Shown here: positions 46,874 to 56,016 of the stretch, in pieces | Position numbering within the stretch: the stretch's first letter is position 1 | Layout of the letters: the number at the start of each line of letters is the position of its first letter | Assembly: GCA_015179045.1 (NCBI GenBank) | Contig: WHUZ01000003.1 | Coordinates: 868,001-932,000, forward strand | Direction: 5' to 3' | DNA length: 64,000 bases | Source: Kalaharituber pfeilii | Taxonomy: Eukaryota; Ascomycota; Pezizomycetes; Pezizales; Pezizaceae | Program-made: the position numbers and the translations under genes | Notes under the pieces: model-generated | What the model was told of the DNA's origin: nothing | What the model saw: only the letters and a program-made list of their open reading frames with translations | The model's database searches: none

Positions 46874-47342
46874 ATGCCACTCAATAAACTTCCGATCCTC
46901 CTTAATTTTGCGCTCTCGGAGACTTCGTATACTCTCCCAACCGAGCAAACATTCCAAGTTCTTGAACGCCGGAAAGGAGGGGGAGGCGGAGGAGGAGGTG
47001 GTGGCGGTGGAGGAGGAGGAGGAGGAGGAGGGGGAGGGGGAGGAGGAGGGGGCCGGGGCAGAGGCAGCGGTAGTGGCCGCTCTAGTTCTGGCGGTGGTAG
47101 TGGCAATGGAGGTAATGGAGGGGGCACAAAGTAAGAAAACATCACGGATCAATGGTATATCTCTTTAAATGCGATAACTAACACTGGAATTCTACAGCCT
47201 TTCTCCCGGCGCACTCGCTGCAGTCATCATTACCCCTATTTTGGCCCTTGCGTTGGTCTTCACATTCATATGGTTATGGCAGAAAAAACGTGCGAAAATG
47301 CGAGCGACTTCACCCAAATCACTGAAAACTGGTGCTTCTTAA
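46874..47342 (+). CDS. Gly-rich one-pass membrane protein, about 133 aa, two exons
   Basis: Exon 1 is 46874-47130, intron 47131-47197 (GTAAGA, perfect CTAAC branch, CTACAG), exon 2 47198-47342. After a short N-terminus comes a run of about 25 glycines, then an RGRGSGSG/Ser-Gly linker. Across the splice follows a membrane helix (about residues 90-112: AAVIITPILALALVFTFIWLW) and then a basic tail QKKRAKMR. Basic residues right after the helix place the Gly-rich part outside and the tail in the cytosol. The very good splice signals argue that this is a real gene. The start is uncertain, because no clean signal peptide is seen and an upstream exon may be missing. Function unknown; the shape resembles fungal cell-surface sensors or wall-linked proteins. 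Confidence 0.55.
46973..47054 (+). repeat. GGA/GGG purine tract within the Gly-rich exon
   Basis: About 80 bases of almost pure G and A in GGN triplets, coding for polyglycine in the predicted gene. Prone to slippage and G-quadruplex formation. Confidence 0.85.
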
Positions 47343-47599
47343 CCCACAGCTAGTGACAAACCTGCCTGAGTGGTATATACAAGGGCGGTTTTTCTTGTGC
47401 GTCGGAGAGCGCGCAAAAGCGGGGTTCTGGAACAGCTGGCTCTGGCATTGAACTGCTTTCATTTACCCGATTCGTTAAGGGACGTAATGGGTGGGAAGAG
47501 AACTACTGACTTTTCCTCAGGATAGGCTGGCATCATTAGAAAGCTGATTGCTATTTGGCGCCCCCATTTTGTTTCTACTGTACTTATTCCTGATTCTAT

Positions 47600-47636
<37 letters not shown>

Positions 47637-48337
47637 TTCTTGTGGCCGTTCTTTTGTTTTTGTTCAGTTAGAAGTCTCTGATATTGTCTACCACTTGGGT
47701 CAGGTGATCAGACATATTGTTTGGATAGAGGTTTTGTTCCTTTCTGCGATACGCATATGAGCTTGTACTTTTTGTCATCACGATTTGCAGTTCTTTTAGA
47801 CGTTGATAAACTGTTCTAAGCAAGAAGCAAGTTATAAACATTTTTGGAATATCGATATTGTACAGGGCATAATTATGCTTAACAGCTAACAAACGAGATA
47901 ATCGATATGCAAAGTGCCATACCCCTAAAGCAATATCAACCAGCAAAAGATGTAAATAAAAATAAATGAATTAAGCAAAAAAAAAAAAAAAAAAAAAATA
48001 AGTAAACAAATAAAAAATACAGTCAAGCCGCCCAGATCAAAAAGAAGAAAGTGAAGCACCTCACTGAAGTTAACTATTTCTTTTATTGCTCCGCATTTTC
48101 CTTACCACATCAAGAGATCGGCAGCATATTACAACACAAAAGATCAAAGCTTGTATGTTTTCGTTTAGTTTCGCCTTGGACGCTGCTGGTTAAATTGTAC
48201 AGTGCATGGATACAACATAAGCTTCACCGCTGGACACAACCCAATTCCAACCTCACCGGTCAGCATGCAGAATACCAGCTCCGCCGCGCGGTGTGGTCAT
48301 CGGCTACCAGAAGTATCCGCGATGCTCAGTCATACCC
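47343..48337. other. Intergenic, with poly-T and poly-A tracts
   Basis: No gene. It holds a 32-nt poly-T (47,602-47,633) and a 22-nt poly-A (47,977-47,998). The ends of two converging genes lie on either side, so terminators are expected here. Confidence 0.6.
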
Positions 48338-50161
48338 TTAAAAGGGTTCGCCCTTGTCGGCTTGTTGCTCCAAGACAGGGTCCTCTGCGCCCTTCGGAAC
48401 CTCTCTCACAACCTTGCCATTGAACACCATTGAGTCTTTGCCGCGCAAAATCACACCCGCGAGCGCTGGCGGCGGCTGCAACATAGCCTTATTGCCTGCT
48501 TCTTGTTCCATGTCGTCCTCTTTGCCTGAAAGGTCTAGGGAATGCATAGGCATACGGCGCTGTCCATGGCGACAGTTCAAATGGGAGGACATATCATCAG
48601 CGATAGCGATCTCTTGGGCTAGAATTTGGTCAGGGAAGTTCAGTGGGTCCTCACGTGGCGTCGACATGATGGGGGGGGAAGTACTCTTAAGGTTTGTTAT
48701 GCTATGCTGTTTTCGAAGCACATTGGCGGGTTCCGGCACCACGTGATGTGGGTGGATGTGGGAAACGTGCGGTTGCGAAGTGGTGGATCGAGGGAGAGCC
48801 TCCTTTGATGTCTTGGCCCGTGAACCAAAAATCCTTCTGAATGAGAAACCCTGGTTCTCCTTCGGAGTTACAGTTGTCGAAGTGTTGTCACCTGCAGAAA
48901 CTGCCATCATGGTGGCTGTGCATATATCGCAGTTTGGACTCTCGACGAGGCAAGATAGTGGGACTATCGGTTTTATTGAGGTTGCCTGGATATAACCGGA
49001 AGAGGACCTTGACGATTCTGAAGGGGAGGGTGCCGAAAATCGAGCCTGTGGTGGACTCTCAAAAGAGTGAGCACCAATGATTGGAGTAGTGGGGCTAGTC
49101 AGTGTGTTGGATAGCACTTTTTCCTTCAATACTGAACCTAATTCGATGCCTGGTAGCTCTGAATGGAGCTTACTGCCATTTGGATAGAGATATTTCAGGT
49201 CCTCAATATTATACTCATCATAAGATTCCTTACTTTTTCGTTGTTGATCCCCTTCACGGTGGGGGCTATATTCCCTAACGCTGTTTTGTATGGTGCTCTG
49301 GTCTGCCGCAGAAACACATCTACCCTCTGGCACATCGTGGGCCGTATTTTTCAATGAATTGGCTGAGCCAGGCGTCTGTTCGTTAGCCATAGGGGGGTCT
49401 TGCACATAGTTATGGTGCAGAATCTCATATTTCCTCCGTTGCAACTTTTCTTGCAGCTCTTCAGCGAAGCGTACAGCTACCAACTTATTTTCCTCTATGA
49501 CTCTTTGCATCGACCAAGACTCAAATGACCGTGGACCAGAGCTTTGCTTGTGTGGTTCTGTTGTGCCGTCGATCCATCGCTCAATTGCTTCCTGTTTCTC
49601 ATGTTTTGCCGCGAATGCCTTGACGGTCCGCTGGTTTTCCTCCCAGACCCTTTCCATAGCCTTGCTAATGTACAGCAGCCTGCTCAGTTCCTCTTTCATT
49701 AGGTTTGCTCCCCGCTTTGGTGCCCCAAATGTTTCCCGGAATTTGTCCTGAAATCTTGCTGAGCAGGTATTCCAGAGCTGACATAACTTGAGGATATCCG
49801 TCTCTAGGCACTTTCCATAGGCTGTGATATCTTTCTTACCGGTGTCAGCAAGTATTGGGTGGTCCATCCCATAATTGGAGGAGAATTGTGTGAGAAGCTC
49901 ATCGAATGCATATGTTATAGGGCCAAATATTGCAACTCGGGCATCCATCTGCTTCCACAGTTCACCCGCTCCGAGATCTGGGGTCATCGGAAGGGACAAT
50001 GCATGTTGCACCCAGCTTCTGAAGAGAATATGAATCTGGGAGTCGAACGCTTTCAAGTCAAGGGGGTGCGGTGGGCGGCGTGGGCTATTGTTTGTAGGAC
50101 CTTGTGATGCTGGTATCGGCGAGGATGGAGTGTGGCCTGTCCCCTTGTAAGTGGGAGGCAT
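48338..50161 (-). CDS. Unknown intronless protein, 607 aa
   Basis: Not recognised. The N-terminal 30 residues are Pro/Ser-rich. Residues 35-270 look like a folded helical domain (many Trp, Leu, Phe and Lys, e.g. DILKLCQLWNTCSARFQDKF, and a Glu/Lys helix near 160-200). The remainder is Ser/Pro/Thr-rich and disordered, with one CDICTA motif at about residue 415. There is no signal peptide or membrane helix. The first ATG is at 50,161 and the upstream DNA is very GC-rich, consistent with a promoter. The long open frame with ordinary amino-acid composition makes it a likely real gene; probably cytosolic or nuclear. Confidence 0.75.
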   Translation of the reverse strand: MPPTYKGTGHTPSSPIPASQGPTNNSPRRPPHPLDLKAFDSQIHILFRSWVQHALSLPMTPDLGAGELWKQMDARVAIFGPITYAFDELLTQFSSNYGMDHPILADTGKKDITAYGKCLETDILKLCQLWNTCSARFQDKFRETFGAPKRGANLMKEELSRLLYISKAMERVWEENQRTVKAFAAKHEKQEAIERWIDGTTEPHKQSSGPRSFESWSMQRVIEENKLVAVRFAEELQEKLQRRKYEILHHNYVQDPPMANEQTPGSANSLKNTAHDVPEGRCVSAADQSTIQNSVREYSPHREGDQQRKSKESYDEYNIEDLKYLYPNGSKLHSELPGIELGSVLKEKVLSNTLTSPTTPIIGAHSFESPPQARFSAPSPSESSRSSSGYIQATSIKPIVPLSCLVESPNCDICTATMMAVSAGDNTSTTVTPKENQGFSFRRIFGSRAKTSKEALPRSTTSQPHVSHIHPHHVVPEPANVLRKQHSITNLKSTSPPIMSTPREDPLNFPDQILAQEIAIADDMSSHLNCRHGQRRMPMHSLDLSGKEDDMEQEAGNKAMLQPPPALAGVILRGKDSMVFNGKVVREVPKGAEDPVLEQQADKGEPF

Positions 50162-52658
50162 TGTGACCAGGCCACCTGCAACGGGGCGGGGGAGGATGGG
50201 GAGCAGAGGGTAAGCTCGCGTGGACTGCGATAGAGGGGATGTGGAAAGCGTGGTTGGCGATACTGAGCGTGTGCGTGTGGATGACTGCGGTCAGCGGCCT
50301 CACGGTGCAGTGCTTGCTTGCTGCTACAACTACAGCCTGCGGGGAGGGTGGGGGAGGGGGGGAGGGGGGGAGGGGGGGAGGGGGGGAGGGCTGAGTGCGG
50401 TGGCCGCGCCGCACTCGAACTCGCATCGCCCTCGTGTTGGCTGCAGACGGCAAGCAGCGCGGGGAGGGGCAGTGGCTCGGCCCGTGAGTGCGCTGCGGAA
50501 ACGCAGCGCCCCGAGGCAGGCGGCGGGCGGCGGGCGGCAGGCGGCAGGCGGCGCCCTGTTGCTCACGGGAGGCAGCGGGCCAGGCGCCCCCGGGCGTCTC
50601 TCTGCGTAGCTGCGCCGCTCTGCTGACGTACGCCCCGCCGGCAGGCCGCGAGCAGCCGAGGCCCGGCCGGGCTGGGCAGCTCGGGCCAGCCAGCCGCAGT
50701 ACGTGCAACGCCCGCTCTGCCGTTTGTGCGTGCTTCACTGGCGCACCTGCAGCCTCAGCCCACTGTCCCTTGCAGCCCGGCGTGCTTCTACACGTAAGCA
50801 TCTCAGGCGACCCGCCGCCGCACAGCACAGCACAGCACAGTATGCAGCATGTAGCTGCGCAGGGCGTTGCCAGGCGCAGCCGTCTACAAGCCCATGCCTG
50901 TGAGACGGTGAACCTCTGGCGGACCCAGGTTCCTACTTCGCTCGACGGATCCTGCATGATGCACACCGGCGCATCCTGCAGATGTCGGCCGCATTCGAAA
51001 CATGAAACGTAAAGTTACAGCTGGGCGTCGGCGATACTGGATCGCGCCGGGTACTGTCCAGTGTCCACTTCCCTCAGCTCCCCGCCAGCCTCAGCACGAC
51101 CACGTGCTTCCACCACGTGCTTCACTGCTGGAGTACCTGTAGGTGTGCCCCACGCAGCTCTCGCCCCCGTGGCCAGCGTAAGACTCTCCACGTCCAATCT
51201 GGCCATACCCCGCGCCAATGACCAATGTAAAATCTGATCCGTTTCAGGTATTCCTCCGAACCCTCTGTGAGCATGTACAAACGGGAATTAGATATAGGCT
51301 GGTAGCAGCCCAACACCTACGTGTTTATAACCTACCATAGCTACTCAGCCAACTGACACTGATGTAACTGCAAGCAACAATGATCACTTTTTTCTCTTCG
51401 TCATTGCAAGTTTCAGATTTTGGCGTCGGCCCGGGTAACATTCAAGCGGGTAACTGCATGCCTTCGAAACGGACGCACCGAACAAGGTGCATAGGCTTGC
51501 AATCGAATGTATGTTTGCCAAACGGGCATGCCCGGGGACATATTGCGGCAAAGTTAATAGCGTATGATTGGGCACGATTCTCACTTGAAGGCTCTTGTAG
51601 TTTGCGCGGCCCAGCCACTCAGCTGGGCACTCAACTCGAGTGGTTTGAACTTGCTGCTCAATAAGTAGCTGGCCGCGTAAGTATCGATCTTCGTGGAGCC
51701 ATCAATGCCAGATTCGAGATTCAAATACAAACGTGCTATAACTTGATAGTATAAGATGTGCCATTCACTAATGATCATCTCATCATAGCCCATTGTGCGG
51801 CACATGAGTGATGATATTGAAGTAATAATAATAATCATAGCTCGCATCCCTCATCGCCCTATGAGCCTCCTCAAAAGCTCGACGTTGTATATTCTCTCAT
51901 TCCCCATGCCCGCATGAACAACCTTGCATTAATTCCTACATAGGTCCCGGACTTGACAAGGGCTCGTGACACATTATTATATATGTCTACATACCTAATT
52001 AATCTGTGTGAATATTTCGACAATGTCACTTTTTTAAAACAACTACATAGTATATCCAAACGTATTCTCATGTATGGTATTCAAATTGCAAGTAGCATTC
52101 CAACGTGCTAACGGCAAGGCCGTAGGTGCTCAACGCTTCATGAGATTAAGATTTCGTGGCTGCATAGCTTTGAGCTGCTAGTATGCAAGCTGACTATCTC
52201 CTTCGAACTCAAATCACAGTATCCGGGTTTTTCTTAGAAATACGCAGCTACCACACTAAGCCTCCTCACTCGTGATAGCCTCAGTTCTGAGTGAATGTGT
52301 GCGATGTTATTCATATCGCGAGGTCCATAGTGCGGGATTGCAATTACCCTCAACTTGTAATATGCAGCTGGCAAATGTTTGCAGTTGAAGAGCACACGAG
52401 TGGGGCGACAATAGTCTCATACCAAGCCCCTAGGGGCGACAACGAGGTGGATATATAATAGAATACCGCATTACCTTCAGCTATATCAGGCTTTTTTTTA
52501 AATCTATTTTAGTTTGATTTTTATCGAACCAGGCAAGTGGATCCCATGTTGTTGCAATTATAACCAGCTTACAATCCTCTTGGTCCCTTTAATTTATCTC
52601 AATATACGTTGCACTACTCGTTGTGGAGACCAGAAGAGTGCAGAGTCACGTGATGAGC
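50162..52658. other. GC-rich promoter then gene-free DNA
   Basis: From 50,162 to about 51,200 the DNA is unusually GC-rich. It has a G-run array (50,341-50,389), repeated GGCGGGC/GGCAGGC strings near 50,520, and CACAG repeats near 50,820. Long frames on both strands here follow from composition and lack stops by chance. Beyond 51,300 the DNA is ordinary AT-balanced spacer without a recognised gene. Confidence 0.5.
50341..50389 (+). repeat. G-run array (GGGGGGGA repeats)
   Basis: About six runs of 4-7 guanines separated by single A or T, about 180-230 bp upstream of the 607-aa gene on its non-coding side. Strong potential G-quadruplex. Confidence 0.85.
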
Positions 52659-52840
52659 TTAGTAACGCAATGAATATCTTGAATCAGTCACCAACCTGGG
52701 GACGAGGCTACTGGAGACTCTCATCTCTGACAAAATATATCTCGTATTCGCATCTGCGCTCTCCTTGACGTACTCTTTTAGTTCCTCGTTGATTTCCTTC
52801 CCATAATCTCTAAATTCCTTCCTCAACTTCTCCTCGCGAG

Positions 52841-53304
52841 TTACGCTATGGCTGAACATTGCATACAACCCCTAGCGATATCAGTGGCTGCTCCAAACAG
52901 AGACCCAAGTAAAAAGCATACCGCTCCAGTGCCTAAGACAACTGTACTAACACCAAACGTGAACATGAGCCTCACATATCTGTCTAGACGTTCCCCAAGT
53001 TTGTAAACATCAGTAGCAGTCCTTTCGTTAAGTTTGATCAGAGCAATTTCCTAAATAAACTTTGTTAGTTTTAAAACGTACATCAACTGTATATTAGATC
53101 CGTACGGTTGCAGGTTTAAATGATGTAGCCAGTTCTTCCATCTTTTGTTCGCTCTCATTTCTGCTCTATACAAATTAGTTAACAATGAGACTACCTCTGA
53201 GACTTAGAAGAACTTCAGCCGCTCACCACATGACTGGCAAAGAAAGTACGATGGCTTTGCAAGATCCTGTTCATTCTGACGAGATTCCAGACAGGGCGAA
53301 ACAT
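52841..53304 (-). CDS. Small predicted mitochondrial one-pass membrane protein, 115 aa, three exons
   Basis: Exons 53304-53227, 53165-53106 and 53050-52841; introns 61 and 55 bp. Intron 1 has GTGAGC, TTAACTAAT and TATAG. The exons sum to an intact frame. Residues 1-26 (MFRPVWNLVRMNRILQSHR...) are Arg-rich, without acids and amphipathic, like a mitochondrial presequence. Residues 27-70 are a Glu/Lys helix, and about 72-98 a hydrophobic segment (MFTFGVSTVVLGTGAVCFLL). Directly downstream another open stretch (52,868-52,659: EEKLRKEFRDYGKEINEELK) is out of frame but conserved in the second copy. The full gene may therefore be longer, with a further intron or a frameshift. Family not recognised; the coil-membrane layout recalls CCDC90-type inner-membrane proteins but no signature is present. 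A broken second copy is at 55.0-56.0 kb. Confidence 0.5.
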
Positions 53305-53854
53305 CTTCTGTGTAGGTTTTGTGCAGGTTCTCGTGTTTCATTGGGTTGCCTTATGAAGAACAAACTCTAGTCTGGTTGGAACAAACTCACTTCTTATACT
53401 AGCCGAAAAAATAAGTATCCGGACAGGGGATAAATGCATATTATGCGCTATGCAGTAGTTGGTATAAACTATTTTCGTATGCTTGGCTGTGGATGTTTAT
53501 TGTTCTCGTGCCCAGACTATTATTTTCGGCCTACGCGGCGGGCCTTTGCACCTCTTGGCAGCACCCAGTGCCCGTCTGGCTACGAGAACAGATGTTTATG
53601 AGACCAGTCCAAATTTTGTCCAATTTTATTATGTCAGGAGTATCCGGACAATGAAATCCGGACAGCTGACATAATGAAATTGGGACTTGCAACACCAACA
53701 GTCCTATACCTACGTATCAGGACAAGGAAAATAGATATAAGTCTCTACTAGGAATATAAAAATAGCACTGCAGGCAACCATGATAAGTACAGGTTCATGC
53801 ATTATAATGATCAAAACTTACTATTCTGATAGATCCTAAGATTTCGAGACTGCT

Positions 53855-54230
53855 CTTCAGGGCTTTTCCAAGGCTATTCCAAGAGCTGTTCTAGAGGCTG
53901 TTCTAGAGGCCATTGAAATACTGTTCGAGAGGCTGTTCGAGCTCAAACAGCCTCCGAGACAGCCTCCGAAATAGCCTCCAAAACGGCACCGAAACGGCCT
54001 CCGAAGTAGCCTCCGGAACAACCTCCGGAACGACCTCCGGAATAGCCTCAGAACAGCTTCAGAACAGCCTCCGGAACACCCTCTTAAACAGCTGCTCGAA
54101 CAGCTGCTCGTAGCATGTCAACAGCTACTCAAACAGCCTCCGGAACAGCCTCCGCAAAAGCTTCCGGAAAAGCCTCTGGAACAGGCTACAGAAGAGCACT
54201 GCAATAGCAGTGAAAACAAGCAGTAGTGAC
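53855..54230. repeat. 12-bp minisatellite in inverted (head-to-head) arrangement
   Basis: Degenerate units such as GGCTGTTCTAGA on the left arm (to about 53,940) are followed by their reverse complement, AACAGCCTCCGG-type units, on the right arm (to about 54,230; about 20 units). The switch point GGCTGTTCGAGCTCAAACAG is itself near-palindromic. The array could extrude as a long hairpin. An open frame through it simply reflects the period, which is a multiple of three. Confidence 0.8.
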
Positions 54231-55015
54231 CTACCTCCAGTGGCAGTACTCTCATCTGCACTTTATCACAACTTCAGCTGATGCATATGTGAAGCTCTCA
54301 AAACTGCATTCTCAATGATGTCAGTGCATGTTGTTTTCAGTATCTTCATTATTGTAGATATTGTTTTTATTGATAAAAGCTTGCTTGGGCTATTTGGTAT
54401 GCGAATACCTCAATGTAGGCCACAATGGCTGCTCTTTTCTGGTGGGTTATTTCAGCACCTATGAGAATATTATTATCTTAATTGAGTTTTACCTGGACCT
54501 TTTTTGCCTGCCGTCCTGTTCTCGTACCCAGCCTAAAGAGACCGGTTGCCAAGCCGAATATTTAATACTTCTTGCAACCTGTTAGTCTGGAACTAAAGCC
54601 ACCCGAAATTCAAAAGACCAGCCGCCCGACAGCGGGTCGCCACCCGAGTGGCGGGTAGAGTTTGTATGTATTTTTGTAAAACTGTACCAACTATTTCTCT
54701 CACATCATGCATCACAGGGTATTAAAAATCAGAAATTATGCAAATAGAATATATGGATCATACCCTCCTCAAGACCTGACATACAATCAGAGGGAATAAG
54801 TATACAAGAAATGCGGCCGCAATCAACCCCCCCATTTCGGATGACTTTAGTTCCGGACTACGGCCGGAGGCCGAAAATAATAGTCTGGGCATGCGTCTTG
54901 TAATAATATTTTTTGTTGCGTCTCTTACTGATATTATCAACCTCACACCCGCTTAGTCTCATACCAAGCCCCTAGGGCACTCTCCGACACCCGCTCACTT
55001 ATCATTCTATCAAAA
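54231..55015. other. No gene recognised
   Basis: Spacer between the minisatellite and the broken gene copy. It contains a short string (GAAAATAATAGTCTGGGCA near 54,870) that recurs inverted near 53,510 and, less exactly, near 56,110, so it is repeat-derived. Confidence 0.5.
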
Positions 55016-55197
55016 CTATTCTGTCTTACTGCTGAGCCTAATCTCCAAAGATCTGATCTCCGATCTGATCTCCGATCTCATCTCTGACAAAATATATCTG
55101 GTATTCGCATCTGCGCTCTCCTTGACGTACTCTTTTATTTCCTCCTTGGTTTCCTTCCCATAATCTCTAAATTCCTTCCTCAACTCCTCCTCGCGAT

Positions 55198-55540
55198 GTA
55201 ACGGAGGTGGTAAACGCAAAGAGTTACCGTCCGCCTGGTGAAAAAGACACTTGACTAGCGATGCTCGCTAGTCCTCTCTGCGTAGCTCATATAGCACTCA
55301 TTTATGCGATTGCGATGCCGCCTACCAGCGTCGGCTCGCATATCGCTTGCGTCGCATATGCGCATTTCGTATGCGTCGCATATGCGCATTTCGTATGCGT
55401 CGCATATGCGCATTTCGTATGCGTCGCATATGCGCATTTCGTATGCGTCGCATATGCGCATTTCGTATGCGCTTGCATTTTTCGCATTTTTCGCGCGCTC
55501 CACCGGCCGCCCACACTACGGTCGCGGTGAACCCGTAACA
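55198..55540 (+). mobile_element. Solo-LTR-like element, 343 bp, with 5-bp target duplication
   Basis: Starts TGTAACGGAGGTGG, ends ACCCGTAACA, and is flanked by CGCGA (55,193-97 and 55,541-45). The empty site is visible in the sister gene copy at 52,835. It is the same family as 29,531-29,733 but 140 bp longer, mostly from an internal 24-bp tandem expansion. TG...CA ends and the 5-bp duplication fit an LTR; no internal retrotransposon region is left. Confidence 0.85.
55349..55468 (+). repeat. 24-bp tandem repeat, five units, inside the LTR-like element
   Basis: Five perfect units, each containing the palindrome CGCATATGCG plus CATTTCGTAT. The sister element at 29.5 kb has only one CGCATATGCG, so the array expanded in this copy. 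Because 24 is a multiple of three, several frames stay open through it; none is a gene. Confidence 0.95.
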
Positions 55541-56016
55541 CGCGAGTTACGCTATGGCTGAACAATTCATACAACCCCTAGGCGATATCAGTGACTGCTC
55601 CAAACAGAGACCCAAGTAAAAAGCATACCGCTCCAGTGCCTAAGACAACTGTATGATACTAACACTAAACGTGAACATGAGCCTCACATATCTGTCCAGA
55701 CATTCCCGAGTTTGTAAACATCAGTAGCAGTCCTTTTCGTTAAGTTTGATCAGATTGATTTCCTAAATGAACTTTGTTAGTTTTAGAACATACATCAACT
55801 GTATATTAGATCTGTATGGTTGCAGGTTTGAATGATGTAGCCAGTTCTTCCATCTTTTGTTCGCTCTCATTTCTGCTCTATACAAATTAGTTAACAATGA
55901 GACTACCTCTGAGACTTAGAAGAACTTCAGCCTCTCACCACATGACCAGCAAACAAAGTACGATGGCTTTGCAACATCCTGTTCATTCTGACGGGTTTCC
56001 AGACAGGGCGAATCAT

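Larger units (their letters stand above)
55016..56016 (-). pseudogene. Second copy of the mitochondrial-like gene, broken by point changes and an LTR
   Basis: Closely similar to 52,659-53,304 on the same strand. The first exon (56016-55939) is intact with conservative changes (MIRPVWKPVRMNRMLQSHR). The second intron has lost its GT donor (AT instead). One extra A in the AACGAAAAGG string and a small insertion in the membrane segment shift the frame. A 343-bp LTR-like element is inserted at 55,198. After the insertion the downstream helix continues in frame and ends SLEIRLSSKTE. Introns are retained, so this is a DNA-level duplicate and not a retrocopy. Confidence 0.7.

Noticed and set aside
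50085..51012. Long frames on both strands (up to 293 codons)
   Set aside because: Very GC-rich DNA with few stops. Translations are Pro/Ala/Arg/Gly-rich on both strands and the region is the promoter of the 607-aa gene.
55255..55574. Several overlapping frames with perfect 8-residue repeats
   Set aside because: They are by-products of the 24-bp tandem array inside the LTR-like element.
55000..55600. CRISPR-like array suggested by regular repeats
   Set aside because: The 24-bp units are contiguous without spacers and the genome is eukaryotic.
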